6,198 nt of DNA from NCBI GenBank assembly GCA_903932385.1, contig CAIZGA010000079.1:1-6198 (forward strand), given 5' to 3'. Under the pieces are notes generated by a model. That model ran no database searches. It was not told the DNA's origin and worked only from the letters and a program-made list of their open reading frames with translations. The number at the start of each line of letters is the position of its first letter. The stretch's first letter is position 1. A program made the position numbers and the translations under genes. The stretch is from an uncultured Acidobacteriota bacterium (lineage in GTDB: Bacteria > Acidobacteriota > Terriglobia > Terriglobales > Acidobacteriaceae). Positions 4,158-6,198 of this stretch are shown here, one piece after another.

Positions 4158-6062
4158 AGCGACCCGATGGTGAATGACCCGTTGATGGAAGAGAAGGTGT
4201 CCACAGAGACGCCGGAGGACGTTGCTGTCCTCTACAACTGGGCCAATTTGCAAGGCGCACAGTATCGAGATTTTTCTGCATCGCGCCGCGAGTATCGCGC
4301 GCAGATGCACCGCCGTGCGGCTGAACAACGTCGCAAAGAAACGGCAGAACGCTCCGCACAAATGCAGGCCGATGCCGCATTGCGCGAGGCAGCAGAACGC
4401 GAAGAAGCACAGCGCATCTCCACCGAGCGCGCCGTTGCAGAGCAGGCAGAAGAACTGAATCGCGCACGTGTTGAACAGACACGCGCAGCCGCAGCTGCAG
4501 CACGCGCCGCGCAGATGGATCAGCCTACGTCGCGTCAGTATCCCGTGGCACCGGCCGCCGCTGTACCGCCGCCATTTGCACCGCAAGTCACCGCAGCCAT
4601 GCCCAGTGCGCCACGCACCATTGCGCCGATGGATGTGAAGGAAAACTTTGCAGCCATGGGTGAGGCGATTCGGTTGCCTTCCTACGCGACCATACCGAGC
4701 TTCTCTCCACGCGAGACGACTGCATATCCTCTGCCGACATTCAATCGCGAGCCGGTTGCTCCTGTTGTTCCAAAAGCAGAGCCAGTGCAGAGCTTTGCAT
4801 CGCCTTCCGGTCAGGCACCTTCGTATCGTCCGCAACCTGGCACGCAGTCGAACTACACACGCCAGACGACGCAGAACATACCCTCAGCCCAGAGTGTTCC
4901 CGCTGCTCCTGTTGCATCACAGCTGGCACACACAGCGCCAAGCGAAGTGATTCCGCCGCCGCCGGCTGCTGTCAGCGCAGACTCTGCATCGTATCCCGCG
5001 TTTTCTGGATATCAGCAGGAACTGCAGACCAGCACCCATGTGTCAGCAGCGCAAACTCCTGCAGTTCAGACACCCGCTCCACAAACGCCAATGGCACCAC
5101 CTTCGGCACAGCCGGAGTGGTTGACGGGAACTGTGCCGGTGGCAGTGGCTCAGCCGCGTCGAGCAGCGAATACATCGCCCATCAGCGACACGCTGCAGTA
5201 TTCAAAAGAACGAGTGGCTTCGCGCTGGTTTGCGTTGAAGGGAATTTTTGAAGGCCCCGGCCGTGAGCCGGAAGCACCGCCGGTCCGCCAGAAAGATACC
5301 AACGTACCGGTGCTGGCATTGTTCTCGCTGGCCGGTGGCGTGGGCAAGACTAGCATGGTGGCCACTCTTGGCCGGACACTTTCCGCACTGGGTGAGAAGA
5401 CTCTGCTGCTGGATACGACTGCATACGGCCTGTTGCCGTTCTACTTCGGCGCGCGTGAACTGCGTCCCAACACGATGCGCACTTTTGCTCCGCCGAGCGG
5501 AAGCACGGATGCAGCCATCCACATGATCAGCATCAACACCGATGCGAAGCCGCAGGAAGCGAATCAAGCAGACTGGCTGGTGGATGAAATTCGCCGCAAC
5601 TCTCGCGGAACCAATCGGATTGTGATTGACGTAACGACGGCTGCTGCACCGCTGGTGAAACGCATTCTGAAATTGGCGCCGATTGTTCTGGTGCCAGTGG
5701 CTCCGGACATGAACTCCGTCATCAGCCTGAACGCAGTGGAGCAGTTCTTTAAAGGCCAGACCGATGCAGAAGGTCGCGCTGTGAAGGTGTTCTATCTGCT
5801 GAACCAGTTTGACCCGTCGCAGCCGCTGCACCTGGATGTGCGGGAAGTACTTCGCCAGCAACTTGGCGACCGGTTGCTACCGTTTGTTGTGCGTCGCAGC
5901 CCGGCGGTGAGTGAAGCGCTGGCCGAAGGCATGACGGTGATGGACTACGCGCCCAACTCTCCCGCTGCTGAGGATTACCTTAACTTTGCCAATTGGCTGC
6001 GCAACATTTCCGCACCGGCTAGCGCCGCGTTCCGCGGAGTACGTTGGAGTGAACAAGCATGA
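4152..6062 (+). CDS. bcsQ: BcsQ-type cellulose biosynthesis ATPase with N-terminal BcsR-like motif and proline-rich linker
   Basis: BcsQ is a ParA/MinD-family (SIMIBI) ATPase that supports cellulose synthase assembly at the inner membrane; in E. coli it complexes with BcsR. Order from GTG 4152: residues 22-42 carry D-V-x-x-L...L...Y-x-D-F-S, resembling the BcsR core; 44-122 are Ala/Arg/Glu/Gln-rich, probably coiled coil; 125-340 are Pro/Ala/Gln-rich and likely disordered; 385-615 are the ATPase. In it, AGGVGKT (394-400) is the P-loop, LLLD (418-421) the switch I region and IVIDV (490-494) Walker B. The tail pattern LLP (575-577), R582, E588-A589-L590-A591, Y599, AAE (605-607) and ANW (613-615) matches E. 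coli BcsQ as I remember it. The ParA signature lysine is alanine (A394). At 636 residues it is over twice the length of E. coli BcsQ (about 250). It overlaps the next gene by 4 nt, and that gene looks like bcsA. A generic ParA-like protein is the alternative. Confidence 0.85.
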   Translation: MLSDPMVNDPLMEEKVSTETPEDVAVLYNWANLQGAQYRDFSASRREYRAQMHRRAAEQRRKETAERSAQMQADAALREAAEREEAQRISTERAVAEQAEELNRARVEQTRAAAAAARAAQMDQPTSRQYPVAPAAAVPPPFAPQVTAAMPSAPRTIAPMDVKENFAAMGEAIRLPSYATIPSFSPRETTAYPLPTFNREPVAPVVPKAEPVQSFASPSGQAPSYRPQPGTQSNYTRQTTQNIPSAQSVPAAPVASQLAHTAPSEVIPPPPAAVSADSASYPAFSGYQQELQTSTHVSAAQTPAVQTPAPQTPMAPPSAQPEWLTGTVPVAVAQPRRAANTSPISDTLQYSKERVASRWFALKGIFEGPGREPEAPPVRQKDTNVPVLALFSLAGGVGKTSMVATLGRTLSALGEKTLLLDTTAYGLLPFYFGARELRPNTMRTFAPPSGSTDAAIHMISINTDAKPQEANQADWLVDEIRRNSRGTNRIVIDVTTAAAPLVKRILKLAPIVLVPVAPDMNSVISLNAVEQFFKGQTDAEGRAVKVFYLLNQFDPSQPLHLDVREVLRQQLGDRLLPFVVRRSPAVSEALAEGMTVMDYAPNSPAAEDYLNFANWLRNISAPASAAFRGVRWSEQA

Positions 6063-6198
6063 CGCGATCGGCACTATGGAAAGAGTTTGAATCCGGCGAA
6101 GGCCTCTTCCTTTCCTTGCTGCGCACCCTGGTGATTCTGGTGGGCGGGTCACTGCTGATTTTCAGCGGTGTGCTGGAACTGACCTGGCCGCAGCAGGC
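6059..6198 (+). CDS. bcsA: Probable cellulose synthase catalytic subunit BcsA, N-terminal fragment
   Basis: Only 46 complete codons lie in the window; the frame runs off the right edge. The ATG overlaps the bcsQ stop as ATGA, with GGAG (6046-6049) 9 nt upstream, so the start is well supported and translation is probably coupled. After a short charged segment (WKEFESGEG, 7-15), residues 16-39 are strongly hydrophobic (LLRTLVILVGGSLLIFSGVL), a transmembrane helix, followed by LTWPQQ (41-46). A helix ending in a WPQQ-like segment before further helices is what I recall from N-termini of bacterial BcsA proteins. bcsA following bcsQ is the usual operon order. BcsA would be a processive family 2 glycosyltransferase making beta-1,4-glucan at the inner membrane, but its GT2 and PilZ domains are outside the window. 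The identity rests mainly on context. Confidence 0.6.
   Translation, partial: MTRSALWKEFESGEGLFLSLLRTLVILVGGSLLIFSGVLELTWPQQ

Noticed and set aside
4106..4177. 23-codon forward ORF (begins MKKDAAW) overlapping the bcsQ start
   Set aside because: No Shine-Dalgarno site precedes its ATG and it overlaps bcsQ in another frame; likely chance.
3904..4835. Minus-strand open frames of 199 and 243 codons opposite the start of bcsQ
   Set aside because: They are Cys/Arg-rich translations antisense to the Ala/Arg/Gln-rich and Pro-rich coding sequence, with no domain; such frames arise from codon composition.
5030..5110. QTPA-type repeats in bcsQ as a tandem DNA repeat or CRISPR-like array
   Set aside because: The repetition is at the amino-acid level with varied codons; there is no regular DNA unit or spacer pattern. 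No CRISPR or insertion sequence was seen in the window.

Overview
The window looks like chromosome of a diderm (Gram-negative) bacterium. It carries lipopolysaccharide (LPS) inner-core heptose genes and, after a tRNA gene on the opposite strand, the start of a bacterial cellulose synthase (bcs) operon. Gene content, moderately GC-rich composition and the form of the BcsQ-like protein (long Pro/Ala/Gln-rich front, ATPase at the back) suggest an acidobacterium of the Terriglobia type. That is an inference from general familiarity, not a database match.

Layout. Positions 1-956 hold the 3' part of a family 9 glycosyltransferase (heptosyltransferase type). Positions 1035-2519 encode HldE, the bifunctional heptose-7-phosphate kinase / heptose-1-phosphate adenylyltransferase. 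HldD, the ADP-heptose 6-epimerase, follows after 3 nt (2523-3497). HldE and HldD make ADP-L-glycero-beta-D-manno-heptose, the donor used by heptosyltransferases such as the first gene, so the three form one functional block. The isomerase (GmhA) and phosphatase (GmhB) of the pathway are not in the window. On the minus strand lies tRNA-Lys(TTT) at 3612-3687, with its own plausible sigma70-type promoter and a hairpin plus T-rich tail downstream.

Positions 3688-4151 contain no convincing gene. They hold the tRNA promoter, a candidate forward promoter, a perfect ATTTGCA/TGCAAAT inverted repeat and short direct repeats, so this looks like the control region of the bcs operon. Positions 4152-6062 encode a 636-residue protein whose last 250 or so residues are a BcsQ/ParA-type ATPase. 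It overlaps by 4 nt (ATGA) the start of a membrane protein that is probably BcsA, the cellulose synthase catalytic subunit, cut by the window end.

The most interesting feature is the architecture of the BcsQ-like protein. Its N-terminus contains a short motif that aligns without gaps to the core of BcsR, the small partner of BcsQ in enterobacteria. A charged Ala/Arg/Glu-rich probable coiled coil and a roughly 215-residue proline-rich linker come next, and then the ATPase. This looks like an in-cis BcsR(P)-BcsQ fusion. The ATPase keeps the P-loop lysine but has alanine at the ParA/MinD signature-lysine position.
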